Counted from the first letter of the stretch, positions 32,314-40,809 are shown. The stretch is DNA of 64,000 nt from Lysinimonas soli (GCF_042655435.1 NZ_JBHSMG010000001.1:1302001-1366000), one strand, 5' to 3'. Notes: generated by a model from the sequence alone, not told the origin. A program made the numbers and translations.

Positions 32314-33222
32314 CTAGGGGCGCCAGCCGTTGGCGATCAGGGCGCGGCGGATGCGGTCGACGACCAGGAAAGGATAGGCGAGGTGGTCGGCGAGCACGCG
32401 CACGATGGTCCAGCCGGCTGCGGTCAGCTCCTCGAGCCGGAGGACGTCCTGTGCGAACTGCTGCCGATCGGTGCGGTGATGGTCTCCGTCGTACTCGACG
32501 ATGACGCGCCAGTCCGGATACACGAGATCCCCGTAACGGAGCCGCGTCGCGCCCGCCTCCGAAACGATCGCGTTGACGCGCGGTTCGGGAAGGCCGCCCG
32601 CGACCATCAGCATCCGGAGCTCGGTCTCCCGCGCCGAATCCGTGCCCGGTCGCACCTGCGCGTAAGCGGCCCGAAGGGCCACGACGCCGCGCCGCCCGCC
32701 GTGCCGCGCCAGCGCGCGACCCAGCTGATTCGAGCTGAGCAGGGGATCCTTCCGGCACACAAGACCGTCCCCCACGACGACCAGTTCGTCGACGCTCAAC
32801 ACCGTCGACAGCTGCCGCCAGGTGTCGACGGGCGACGACACGGGAACCCCATGCAGCGGCTGAACCTCGATCCGCCCCGTGCCGCAATGGTGGCCACGCA
32901 CTCCGCGCATCCGCGGGGCCCGCAGCGGAAGGGGTGCCGTCACGTCGAGCAACCGACTGCCGCGAAGCCGCCAGGGCAGTCGCATGCCCCACAACCGCGC
33001 GGCCGTGACGTGACTGAAGAAGTGGTCCGGCGGCATCCGCTCGAGGTAGACGCGACATCGGTCCAGATCGGAGAGCTCGAGCTGCGCGGGCGCTCGAACC
33101 CCGCGATACGGCGCGACGACCTCACGCGACCGCAGCGCCGAACGCGAGATGCCGACGGCCTCCGCGTCGCGGATGTGGAAGAAGGAGCCGGCCAGTGGTT
33201 CCGGGAGGGATCTGGATGCCAT
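32314..33222 (-). CDS. DUF559 nuclease-like protein with AbiEi-like N-terminal domain
   Basis: 302 residues from ATG 33222. The N-terminal part (about 10-60, FFHIRDAEAVGISRSALRSREVV) resembles the winged-helix domain annotated as type IV toxin-antitoxin AbiEi antitoxin-like. The C-terminal DUF559 domain has the PD-(D/E)xK-type core VYPDWRVIVEYDGDHH (about 234-249), followed by FAQDVLRLEELTAAGWTIVRV, as in Vsr-like endonucleases. No toxin partner is adjacent. It is bracketed by two related hairpins. Many actinobacterial genomes carry several such genes of unknown role. Confidence 0.85.
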   Translation of the reverse strand: MASRSLPEPLAGSFFHIRDAEAVGISRSALRSREVVAPYRGVRAPAQLELSDLDRCRVYLERMPPDHFFSHVTAARLWGMRLPWRLRGSRLLDVTAPLPLRAPRMRGVRGHHCGTGRIEVQPLHGVPVSSPVDTWRQLSTVLSVDELVVVGDGLVCRKDPLLSSNQLGRALARHGGRRGVVALRAAYAQVRPGTDSARETELRMLMVAGGLPEPRVNAIVSEAGATRLRYGDLVYPDWRVIVEYDGDHHRTDRQQFAQDVLRLEELTAAGWTIVRVLADHLAYPFLVVDRIRRALIANGWRP

Positions 33223-33286
33223 CCCCCGAGATTCCCCCGCCCCGCCCCGCTCCCGTCCCCCGGCATCCGCCCCCGGGGATTCCACC

Positions 33287-33346
33287 GCCGAAATGCCACC
33301 TGGGGCGGAAAGGACGCGGATTCGTCGCCCCAAGTGGCATTTCGGC
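33287..33346. repeat. Long hairpin repeat, copy 2 (between era and DUF559 gene)
   Basis: Arms 33287-33307 and 33326-33346 are 21-nt complements with one mismatch (G.T on the minus strand) around an 18-nt loop. The arm core is the same as in copy 1, but the loop sequence differs. It lies 29 bp after the era stop and 64 bp before the DUF559 start. Confidence 0.85.
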
Positions 33347-33348
33347 AG

Positions 33349-33372
33349 CCGAGGAGGGGGCCGAGGAGGGGG
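33349..33372. repeat. 12-bp tandem duplication next to era
   Basis: CCGAGGAGGGGG occurs twice in a row between hairpin copy 2 and the era stop codon. It may be a slippage product or a scar of insertion. Confidence 0.7.
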
Positions 33373-33375
33373 CGG

Positions 33376-34281
33376 TCAGAAGCCGAGGCGACCGAGCTGC
33401 TTCGGGTCGCGCTGCCACTCCTTGGCGACCTTCACCCGCATCGAGAGGAAGACCTGCTTGCCGACGAGCGGCTCGATCGCGGCGCGGGCCCGGGCTCCGA
33501 CCTCCTGCAGTCGCTCGCCTCCTCGCCCGATCACGATCCCCTTCTGGCTGTCGCGTTCGACCCAGAGGTTCGCGTAGATCTCGAGCAGCTCCTTGTCGTC
33601 GCGCTCGACCATGTCGTCGATCGTGACGGCGAGCGAGTGCGGCAGCTCGTCGCTGACCCCCTCGAGGGCCGCCTCGCGGATGAGCTCGGCGATCCGATGC
33701 TCAAGTGTCTCGTCGGTCACGGCGTCGTCCCCGTACAGCGCGGGGCCGACCGGCAGCAAGGAAAGCAGCTGGGTGAGCAGCACGTCCAGCTGGATGCGGC
33801 TGGTCGACGACACGGGAACGATCGCCTCCCAGTCGCGAAGCTCGCTGATCGCGAGCAGCTGTTCGGCGACCGCCGTGCGCGAGGTCGCGTCGATCTTCGT
33901 CACGATCGCGACCTTCTTCGCACGCGGGAAGGCGTCGAGCTGCTCATTGATGAAACGGTCGCCCGGCCCGATCTTCTCGTTCGCCGGGAGGCAGAATCCG
34001 ATGACGTCGACGTCACCGAGGGTCGCCTGCACCACGCTGTTCAGCCGCTCGCCGAGCAGGGTCCGCGGCCGATGCATCCCGGGGGTGTCGACGATGATGA
34101 GCTGGCCGGCGGTCGTGTGCACGACTCCCCGGATCGCGTTGCGCGTGGTCTGCGGCTTCGACGAGGTGATCGCGACCTTTTCGCCGACGAGCGCGTTGGT
34201 CAGCGTCGATTTGCCCACATTGGGGCGGCCGACGAACGAGACGAACCCAGAGCGGAACGGTTCTTTCACGGGGTCTTTCAC
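33376..34281 (-). CDS. era: GTPase Era
   Basis: Ras-like GTPase with KH domain that binds 16S rRNA 3' end and assists 30S maturation. 301 residues with G1 GRPNVGKST, the PQTTRNAIRG switch, G3 DTPGMHRP, G4 TKID, and a C-terminal KH segment VIGRGGERLQEVGARARAAIE. The start is GTG 34281 in a GTGA overlap with the CorC-like gene; a second in-frame GTG at 34269 is possible. It ends the hrcA..era cluster. Confidence 0.97.
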   Translation of the reverse strand: MKDPVKEPFRSGFVSFVGRPNVGKSTLTNALVGEKVAITSSKPQTTRNAIRGVVHTTAGQLIIVDTPGMHRPRTLLGERLNSVVQATLGDVDVIGFCLPANEKIGPGDRFINEQLDAFPRAKKVAIVTKIDATSRTAVAEQLLAISELRDWEAIVPVSSTSRIQLDVLLTQLLSLLPVGPALYGDDAVTDETLEHRIAELIREAALEGVSDELPHSLAVTIDDMVERDDKELLEIYANLWVERDSQKGIVIGRGGERLQEVGARARAAIEPLVGKQVFLSMRVKVAKEWQRDPKQLGRLGF

Positions 34282-35618
34282 GGGGTCCTCCCCTGATCGG
34301 TCTGACGTTCGACGGGTTCGGGGCCCGTCGCAGGCTCCGCACCGAAGGCCACCTCGGCATCGAACAGCGCGCGGTCCCGCTCGACGAGCACCCCGGTGAG
34401 GCGCTTGCGACGCCCCTCGGTACGCTCGGCAGTCAGCACGAGTCCCGACACGACCGCCGACGAGCCCATGACCGGCAGGCGACCGAGCGCCTTCGTCAGC
34501 AGGCCGCCGACCGAGTCGACGTCGTCGTCGTCCAGCTCGATGCCGAACAGATCGCCCAGCTCGTCGGTGGGCAGCCGCGCGCTGACCCGGTACACCCCTT
34601 CGGCGAGGCGGACCACCTCGGCCACGTCCCGGTCGTACTCGTCCGAGATGTCGCCGACCAGCTCTTCGATGAGGTCCTCGAGCGTGACGAGCCCGGCGAT
34701 CCCGCCGTACTCGTCGACGACCATCGCGAGGTGGTTCGACTCCTGCTGCATCAGGCGCAGCGTCTCGTCCGCCTTCTTCGACTCCGGGACGAAGAGCGCG
34801 GGGCGTGCGAGTTCGCGCACCCGTCCGTTCGCCGCGTCGAGCGGCTCCTCATGGGTCAGCCGGGCCACATCGCGCAGATAGAGGATGCCGAAGACCTCGT
34901 CGGCATCCTTGCCGATCACGGGCATCCGCGACACCCCCGTGGAGAGGAACTGCGTCATCGCCGACCTGACCGTGGCGTCGTCGTCGATCGTGATCATGTC
35001 GGTGCGCGGGATCATCACCTCGCGCACGACCGTGTCGCCCCACTCGAAGATGGAGTGGATGAGCTCGCGGTCGTCCTCCTCCAGCACGTCCAGCTCGGTC
35101 GCCTCGTCGACCATGCTGAGCAGCTGTTCCTCACTCGAGAACGACACCGCGGTGGGGCGCCCCGGGGTCACCCGATTGCCCAGCGCGACGAGCCCGTCGG
35201 CGATCGGTCCCAGCAGGGCCCGGACGAATCGCAGGATCGGCGCCGAGAACACCATGATCCCCTTGGCGTGCGCCCGCCCGACCGAGCGGGGGCTCGACCC
35301 GACCAGCACGAAGGAGGTCGCGGTCATCACCAGGGCGCTCAGCAGCAGCACGAGCCACCACTCGCCGATCGCCGCGGCGAAGGCGAGGGTCACCAGGACC
35401 GCCGCCGTCGTCTCGGACACGACGCGCATGAAGTTGAGCGCGTTGACGTAGCGGCCGAGATCCGACGAGATCGCGAGCAGTGACCGCTTCGGGCGGTGGT
35501 GGGCGGCCAGGTCGACCAGGTCGGTGCGGCTCAGCACCGAGAGCGCCGCATCCGCCGCCGCCAGCAGTCCCCCGAAGGCGACGAGCAGAACCGCCACCGC
35601 GACGAAGACGGCGATCAC
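34278..35618 (-). CDS. CNNM/CorC-HlyC family protein (transmembrane domain plus CBS pair)
   Basis: 446 residues. A DUF21/CNNM-like membrane domain (about 1-130) begins IAVFVAVAVLLVAFGGLLAAADAALS. It is followed by EEDDRELIHSIFEWGDTVVREVMIPRTDM and a CBS-domain pair (about 190-315) with the DEYGGIAGLVTLEDLIEELVGDI signature, and then a CorC_HlyC domain. Family members are linked to Mg2+/Co2+ handling; the haemolysin name is historical. GTG 35618 lies 7 bp after the ybeY stop, with AGGTGCGGG upstream. Confidence 0.9.
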   Translation of the reverse strand: MIAVFVAVAVLLVAFGGLLAAADAALSVLSRTDLVDLAAHHRPKRSLLAISSDLGRYVNALNFMRVVSETTAAVLVTLAFAAAIGEWWLVLLLSALVMTATSFVLVGSSPRSVGRAHAKGIMVFSAPILRFVRALLGPIADGLVALGNRVTPGRPTAVSFSSEEQLLSMVDEATELDVLEEDDRELIHSIFEWGDTVVREVMIPRTDMITIDDDATVRSAMTQFLSTGVSRMPVIGKDADEVFGILYLRDVARLTHEEPLDAANGRVRELARPALFVPESKKADETLRLMQQESNHLAMVVDEYGGIAGLVTLEDLIEELVGDISDEYDRDVAEVVRLAEGVYRVSARLPTDELGDLFGIELDDDDVDSVGGLLTKALGRLPVMGSSAVVSGLVLTAERTEGRRKRLTGVLVERDRALFDAEVAFGAEPATGPEPVERQTDQGRTP

Positions 35619-35625
35619 CCCGCAC

Positions 35626-36087
35626 CTACCGTCGTCGCTCGGCGAGCGTGAATCCGACCAGGATGTCGCGCTGAAGCGCGAACATCTCCTTCTCGTCCTC
35701 CGGCTCGGTGTGGTCGAAGCCGAGCAGATGCAGCAGGCCGTGGGCGGTGAGCAGCAGCAGCTCGTCGAGCACGGAATGGCCCGCGCTCTTCGCCTGCTCG
35801 ATCGCGACCTGCGGGCAGAGCACGATGTCGCCCAGCAGCCCGGGCGGGGTGATCTCGTCCTCGTTGCCAGGACGCAACTCATCCATCGGGAAGCTCAGCA
35901 CATCGGTGGGACCGGGCTCATCCATCCACTGGACGTGCAACTGCTCCATCGCGGCCTCGTCGACGAGCAGGATCGCCAGCTCGGCATCCGGATGCACGCG
36001 CAAGAAGTCGAGCTCGTAGGCCGCGAGCCGCTGCAGCGCGCTCTCGTCGACCTCGATGCCCGATTCGTTGTTGATCTCAATGGACAC
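35626..36087 (-). CDS. ybeY: Endoribonuclease YbeY (16S rRNA maturation)
   Basis: Zinc metalloprotein needed for 16S rRNA 3' processing and ribosome quality control. 153 residues with the diagnostic HGLLHLLGFDH metal motif near residue 115 and WMDEPGPTDVLSFPMDE near residue 54. GTG 36087 has GGAG about 10 nt upstream, overlapping the phoH end region. It lies between phoH and the CorC-like gene as in most actinobacteria. Confidence 0.96.
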   Translation of the reverse strand: MSIEINNESGIEVDESALQRLAAYELDFLRVHPDAELAILLVDEAAMEQLHVQWMDEPGPTDVLSFPMDELRPGNEDEITPPGLLGDIVLCPQVAIEQAKSAGHSVLDELLLLTAHGLLHLLGFDHTEPEDEKEMFALQRDILVGFTLAERRR

Positions 36088-36099
36088 GTCGTTGCACTC

Positions 36100-37239
36100 C
36101 TACCCGCGCCACCCGCGCTTGGGCCGCTCGGCACTCGGGGGACGGTGGTCTTGCGGATTGTGGCCGCGGCGTTCGGCCCGGTTCTGGCCGTCGAACTCGG
36201 CCTGCGTGCGTTCGTACTGGCGCAGTTGCCGCTCCGCGTCGTACTGCGTGTAGGCGTCGACGATGCGGCCGACGAGCGAATGGCGCACCACGTCCTCGCT
36301 GGTCAGGCGCGCGAAGTGGATGTCGCCGATCCCGTCGAGCACCCGCGTCACGAGCTGCAGGCCGCTCGCCCCACCCGGCAGGTCGATCTGCGTGATGTCG
36401 CCCGTCACCACCATCCGGGTGCCGAAGCCGAGGCGGGTCAGGAACATCTTCATCTGCTCGGGCGTCGTGTTCTGCGCCTCATCGAGCACGACGAACGCGT
36501 TGTTGAGCGTGCGACCGCGCATGTAGGCGAGCGGGGCGACCTCGACGGTGCCCGCTGCGAGCAGCTTGGGCACCAGCTCGGGGTCCATCATCTCGTTGAG
36601 GGCGTCGTAGAGCGGGCGCAGGTAGGGGTCGATCTTGTCGGTCAGCGTGCCGGGCAGGAAGCCAAGCCGCTCCCCCGCTTCGACGGCGGGGCGGGTCAGG
36701 ATGATCCGCTCGACCTCTTTGCGTTGCAGGGCCTGCACGGCCTTCGCCATCGCGAGATAGGTCTTGCCGGTGCCCGCGGGGCCGATGCCGAAGGTGATCG
36801 TGTTGAGGTCGATCGCGTCGACATAGGCCTTCTGGCCGAGCGTCTTGGGCCGGATGCTCTTGCCGCGCCCGGTCAGGATCGCCTGGCTGAGCACCTCGGC
36901 CGGGCTGCCATCGCCGCGTTCCAGCATCCGTGCCGAACTGGTCACGTCGAGGGGCCCGAGATCGGCCCCGTTGCGCACGAGCTGGATGAGCTCCTGCACG
37001 AGACGCTCGGCGGCGCGCACCTGCTCGTCGGGGCCCTCGAGGGTCACTCGATTGCCTCGCACGTGGACGGTCACGTCGGGGTACTGGTGCTCGATCGTGG
37101 TGAGCAGACGGTCCTGGGGACCGAGCAGACGCACCATCGCCACGCCGTCGACCGAGAACTCGGCGCGGGCGGTCTGGTTGCCGACCGGCTCGCTCGCCGC
37201 CGAACCGCTCGGGCCGCCCGGGAACTCGCTAGAAGCCAA
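36100..37239 (-). CDS. phoH: PhoH family ATPase
   Basis: Cytoplasmic P-loop ATPase of the PhoH/PhoL family, associated with YbeY and RNA metabolism. 379 residues. Walker A is GIGPAGTGKTYLA and Walker B FVVLDEAQN, with VTGDITQIDLP after it. The C-terminal tail is charged and disordered. I place the start at TTG 37239: AGAAGG lies 5 nt upstream, and the family's N-terminal strand (ARAEFSVDGVAMVRLLG) would be lost if the internal ATG at 37137 were used. The start overlaps the HIT gene by 11 nt. Confidence 0.9.
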   Translation of the reverse strand: MASSEFPGGPSGSAASEPVGNQTARAEFSVDGVAMVRLLGPQDRLLTTIEHQYPDVTVHVRGNRVTLEGPDEQVRAAERLVQELIQLVRNGADLGPLDVTSSARMLERGDGSPAEVLSQAILTGRGKSIRPKTLGQKAYVDAIDLNTITFGIGPAGTGKTYLAMAKAVQALQRKEVERIILTRPAVEAGERLGFLPGTLTDKIDPYLRPLYDALNEMMDPELVPKLLAAGTVEVAPLAYMRGRTLNNAFVVLDEAQNTTPEQMKMFLTRLGFGTRMVVTGDITQIDLPGGASGLQLVTRVLDGIGDIHFARLTSEDVVRHSLVGRIVDAYTQYDAERQLRQYERTQAEFDGQNRAERRGHNPQDHRPPSAERPKRGWRG

Positions 37240-37591
37240 GGGTGCCTTCTGACTGGTCGCCCCCGAGAACATGGGCGTGCACGTGGAACACGGTCTGCCC
37301 GACCCTGTGTCCCGTGTTGAAGATGAGCCGGTACTGACCGCCCGCGTACCGATCGGCCAGCTTCTGGGCGACGGCCACCACATCCGCGAGCAGCTGCGGG
37401 TCGCCGGCGGCGAGTTCGGTCACGTTCGCGTACTGCGCCGTCTTGGGCACGACGAGCAGGTGAACCGGTGCCTTCGGCGCGATGTCTTCGAAGGCGATGA
37501 TGCGGTCGTCCTCGTACACCACCGTCGCCGGAATCTCGCGCGCGACGATGCGCTCGAAGATCGTGGGCTCGGCGGTCGGCATGTCATCCAT
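37229..37591 (-). CDS. HIT-family nucleotide hydrolase/transferase (HinT-like)
   Basis: 120-residue HIT-domain protein with the histidine triad HVHAHVLGG near its C-terminus and the N-terminal FERIVAREIPATVVYEDDRIIAFEDI typical of HinT, a purine nucleoside phosphoramidase. Starts at 37591 or 37582 (nine bases apart) cannot be separated; neither has a strong ribosome site. It lies between rsmE and phoH. Confidence 0.92.
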   Translation of the reverse strand: MDDMPTAEPTIFERIVAREIPATVVYEDDRIIAFEDIAPKAPVHLLVVPKTAQYANVTELAAGDPQLLADVVAVAQKLADRYAGGQYRLIFNTGHRVGQTVFHVHAHVLGGDQSEGTLGF

Positions 37592-37635
37592 CTTAAGGTG
37601 CCCGGTCGTCGAGCGCCCGGTCGTGGGCCGGCTCG

Positions 37636-38364
37636 TCACCAGCGCCCGAGCCGCGCATTGAGCACCGCGAGCGCGGCGGGCCCGGCGGTGGACGTGCGCA
37701 GCACCTCGGGGCCAAGCCGCACCCGCACGCCGCCCTCTGCCTCGAACGCCGCGAACTCGCGCGGCGAGATGCCGCCCTCCGGCCCGACGACGAGCGTGAT
37801 GCGCTCCTCCCCGAGTGGCACCTCGCTGAGGCGCACCGTCGCCAGCGGGTCGAGCACGAACAGCACGCCGGGCAGGAGGGCCAGCTCCCCGCTCGTCGCG
37901 AGGCCTGCGACCTCCGGAACGCGCGATCGGATCGCCTGCTTGCTCGCCTCGCGCACGATCGTGCGCCAGCGGTCCTGCCCCTTCGCGACCTTCGCGCCCT
38001 CCCACCGCGACACCGAGCGTTCGGCGACCCACGGGATGATCCCGGAAACCCCCAGCTCGGTCGCCGCCTGCACCGCCAGTTCGTCGCGGTCACCCTTGGC
38101 CAGCGCCTGGGCCAGCCAGAGGGGAGGTTCCGGCTCGGGATCGTGCCGCACCTCGTCGACCTCGATGGCGAGTTCGCCGGGTTCGGCGGTCACCACGGCA
38201 CCCCAGGCCACGAAGCCGGATCCATCGCCGATCGCGATCCGTTCGCCGAGCCGCACGCGGGCTACCTGCACCGCGTGCCGCGCCTCATCACCGGTGACGC
38301 TCACGCGCGCGCCGAGTTCGGCATCCGCCGGTTCGAGTTCGGGATTCAGGTACAGGGACGCCAT
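37636..38364 (-). CDS. rsmE: 16S rRNA (uracil1498-N3)-methyltransferase
   Basis: SPOUT-class methyltransferase that modifies U1498 of 16S rRNA with AdoMet. 242 residues from ATG 38364, the usual length. It shows the N-terminal PUA-like part (VTGDEARHAVQVARVRLGE), the middle KGDRDELAVQAATELGVSGIIPW and ERSVSRW, and the knot region LVVGPEGGISPREFAAFE and LGPEVLRTSTAGPAALAVL. A longer frame reaches 38538 but crosses the intergenic repeat. Confidence 0.95.
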   Translation of the reverse strand: MASLYLNPELEPADAELGARVSVTGDEARHAVQVARVRLGERIAIGDGSGFVAWGAVVTAEPGELAIEVDEVRHDPEPEPPLWLAQALAKGDRDELAVQAATELGVSGIIPWVAERSVSRWEGAKVAKGQDRWRTIVREASKQAIRSRVPEVAGLATSGELALLPGVLFVLDPLATVRLSEVPLGEERITLVVGPEGGISPREFAAFEAEGGVRVRLGPEVLRTSTAGPAALAVLNARLGRW

Positions 38365-38453
38365 GGGTCCAGCGTGCCACGTCCGGCGCAGGGCGGGCCT
38401 CCCGTCCTGCCCATCCCGCGCCGCGCCGTCCCGCCCCGTCCCCTCCTGTGCGG

Positions 38454-38528
38454 GATTCAGGATGCCGCGGGCAACACGCCGGAGCCGCATCCTGATCCAC
38501 GGCGCAACACGGCGTGTCGGCCTGAATC
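38454..38528. repeat. Nested inverted repeats in the dnaJ-rsmE spacer
   Basis: Three nested complementary pairs: GATTCAGG/CCTGAATC (38454-38461, 38521-38528), ACACGCCG/CGGCGTGT (38474-38481, 38510-38517), and GCCG/CGGC (38484-38487, 38500-38503). The 245-bp spacer (38365-38609) holds nothing else recognisable. It may be a folded RNA at the end of dnaJ or a degenerate mobile palindrome. Confidence 0.5.
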
Positions 38529-38609
38529 GCGTCGGCACGCAACCGCGGGTGTCGGCGCAAGCCAGCCGGCCAGCTCCCCGCCCGCGGGCCCACCCAACGG
38601 CAGGGAGTG

Positions 38610-39716
38610 CTAGATCCCGAGGAAGCGGTCGCGCAGCTTGGCGAACAGGCCCTGCTGGAAGGTGGCGAACTCGGGTGGCACGGGCCGGCGGCTCTCGGAG
38701 AACTGCTTGATCAGCTGCTGCTCCTTGCTGTTGAGCCGCACCGGCGTCACCACCTGGATGCCCACCTTGAGATCACCGCGTCCGCCGCCGCGCAGGTGGG
38801 TGATCCCGCGATCCTTGACGGTCACGATGTCGGCGCTCTGCACCCCGGGCTTGATCTCGATCGCGACGTCGCCGTCGAGGGCCGCCAGGGTCGCGGTCGT
38901 GCCGAGGATGGCATCCGTCATCTGCACCTCGAGGGTGGCGAGCAGGTCGTCGCCGTTGCGGCTGAAGACGTCGTGGTGCTTGACCTTGACTTCGAGGTAG
39001 AGATCGCCGTTCGGTCCACCGGCCGGGCCGGCCTCGCCCTCGCCGGGAAGGTGCAGGCGCATGCCGGTGTCGACGCCCGAGGGCACGTCGACGGTGACCG
39101 TGCGCTTGGCGCGCACCCGGCCCTGGCCGGCGCAGGTGGGGCAGGGGTTCGGGATGACCGTTCCGTACCCGCGGCAGGTCCCGCAGGGCGAGGAGGTCAT
39201 GACGTTGCCGAGCAGCGAGCGCACGGAACGCTGGATCGACCCGGTTCCGCGGCAGATATCGCAGGTGACCGGTGAGGTGCCCGGCGCGCAGCACGATCCG
39301 GCGCAGGTCTCGCACAGGATCGCGGTGTCGACGTCGACCTCGCGCTTGGTGCCGAAGATGACCTCGTCGAGGTCGATCTCGATGCGCAGCAGGGCGTCCT
39401 GGCCGCGCTCTCGACGGGACCGCGGGCCGCTCGTACGCCCCTGTGCCGCACCGAAGAACGTCTCGAAGATGTCGCCGAATCCGAACCCGCCGGCCCCGCC
39501 GCCGAAGCCGGCCTGCGGGCCAAGGTCGTAGCGCTCGCGCTGATCCGGATCGCTCAGCACGTCGTAGGCGTGCGTCACCAGCTTGAAGCGCTCGGCCGCG
39601 TCGTCGCTCGGATTGACATCCGGATGCAGCTCGCGGGCCAGTCTGCGGTACGCCTTCTTGATCTCTTCTGGTGTCGCGGCGCGGTCGACCCCCAGAACCT
39701 CGTAGTGGTCAGCCAC
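38610..39716 (-). CDS. dnaJ: Molecular chaperone DnaJ (DnaJ2 type)
   Basis: Hsp40 co-chaperone of DnaK. 368 residues: J-domain with HPD in ARELHPDVNPSDDA, a Gly/Phe region, a zinc-finger domain with four Cys motifs, and the C-terminal substrate domains. Three motifs are canonical (CDICRGTG, CGTCRGYG, CPTCAGQG). The first reads CETCAGSC, with Cys where Gly is usual, though both metal Cys are kept. GTG 39716 lies 12 bp after hrcA with GGAACGG between them, so hrcA-dnaJ is one heat-shock operon under CIRCE. Confidence 0.96.
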   Translation of the reverse strand: MADHYEVLGVDRAATPEEIKKAYRRLARELHPDVNPSDDAAERFKLVTHAYDVLSDPDQRERYDLGPQAGFGGGAGGFGFGDIFETFFGAAQGRTSGPRSRRERGQDALLRIEIDLDEVIFGTKREVDVDTAILCETCAGSCCAPGTSPVTCDICRGTGSIQRSVRSLLGNVMTSSPCGTCRGYGTVIPNPCPTCAGQGRVRAKRTVTVDVPSGVDTGMRLHLPGEGEAGPAGGPNGDLYLEVKVKHHDVFSRNGDDLLATLEVQMTDAILGTTATLAALDGDVAIEIKPGVQSADIVTVKDRGITHLRGGGRGDLKVGIQVVTPVRLNSKEQQLIKQFSESRRPVPPEFATFQQGLFAKLRDRFLGI

Positions 39717-39728
39717 TCTTACCGTTCC

Positions 39729-40784
39729 TCACGCGCTTTCTTCACCCAGCAGCCGCGTCAGATAGCGAGCGACGGCTCGCACGGCTGCCATGTTGTTCGA
39801 ATAGTCCATGCGGGTCGGACCGAGCACGCCGAGACGTGCCACGCTCCCCCCGGATGCCGAGTACCCCGAGGCGAGCACGCTCGTCTCGCTCAGCTGGCCG
39901 GCATCGGCCCCGAAGCCCTGGTTCTCGCGACCGATGCTGACCGACACTCCGTCGGCGTCGATCTCCATCTCGCTGAACAGCCTGATCAGGATCACCTGTT
40001 CTTCGATCGCTTCGAGGACAGGATAGATGCTCCCGCTGAAGTCTCCCTCGGTGCGAGCGAGGTTCGCGGCGCCCGACATGACGAGGCGATCCTGCCGGTT
40101 GGCGGCGACCTGTTCCGAGAGGCACGCGGCGACCGCCTCGACGATCGCCGAGTGCACAGGGGCGAACGACCCGGCGAATGCGCGCAACAGCTGCCCGGCC
40201 TCCGCCAGTGACTTGCCACCGAGTTCGGCGTTGAGCTTGCCGCGCAGCTCGCCGAGCAACTCCTCGCCGAGCACGACGTCGCCGAGCCCCGACAGTTCGA
40301 GAAGGCGCTGATCGACCCGTCCGGTGTCGGTGATGAGCACCGTCATGAGCCGGGCCGGCCCGAGCGCCACGACCTCGATGTGGCGCACCCGTGCCATGCC
40401 GAACGACGGATACTGCGCGAGCGCGACCTGATTGGTGAGCTGGGACAGCAACCGCGTCGTCCTCGAGAGCACGTCGTCGAGGTCGACCGCCTGCCCGAGA
40501 AACGCCTCGATCGCGGTGCGCTGGGCCGCACTGAGCGGCCGGACCTCGGTGAGCTGGTCGACGAAGACCCGGTACCCCTTGTCGGTCGGGACCCGCCCCG
40601 AGGAGGTGTGCGGTGCCGCGATCAGCTCCTCTTCCTCCAGCTGCGCCATGTCGTTGCGGATCGTCGCGGCCGAGACGCCGAAGGAATGCCGTTCGACGAT
40701 CGTCTTCGATCCGACGGGTTCGCGTGAGGCGACGTAGTCCTGCACGATGACGCGCAGCACCTCGAGACCGCGTTCCGAGACCAT
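39729..40784 (-). CDS. hrcA: Heat-inducible transcription repressor HrcA
   Basis: Repressor of class I heat-shock genes that binds CIRCE. 351 residues from ATG 40784. The winged-helix start is SERGLEVLRVIVQDYVASREPVGSKTI, with HSFGVSAATIRNDMAQLEEE as the recognition region and SSGRVPTDKGYR after it. The remaining part is the GAF-like dimerisation domain. A CIRCE element lies 43 bp upstream, so it represses itself and dnaJ. An upstream in-frame ATG at 40808 is within the leader and less likely. Confidence 0.97.
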   Translation of the reverse strand: MVSERGLEVLRVIVQDYVASREPVGSKTIVERHSFGVSAATIRNDMAQLEEEELIAAPHTSSGRVPTDKGYRVFVDQLTEVRPLSAAQRTAIEAFLGQAVDLDDVLSRTTRLLSQLTNQVALAQYPSFGMARVRHIEVVALGPARLMTVLITDTGRVDQRLLELSGLGDVVLGEELLGELRGKLNAELGGKSLAEAGQLLRAFAGSFAPVHSAIVEAVAACLSEQVAANRQDRLVMSGAANLARTEGDFSGSIYPVLEAIEEQVILIRLFSEMEIDADGVSVSIGRENQGFGADAGQLSETSVLASGYSASGGSVARLGVLGPTRMDYSNNMAAVRAVARYLTRLLGEESA

Positions 40785-40809
40785 CGTGCACCGCCTTCCG
40801 TCATCCATC

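Noticed and set aside
30763..34296. 1177-codon forward open frame across the two-component, DUF559 and era genes
   Set aside because: Antisense to several well-supported genes; long open antisense frames are expected at this GC content. Composition is Arg/Gly/His-rich without domain motifs.
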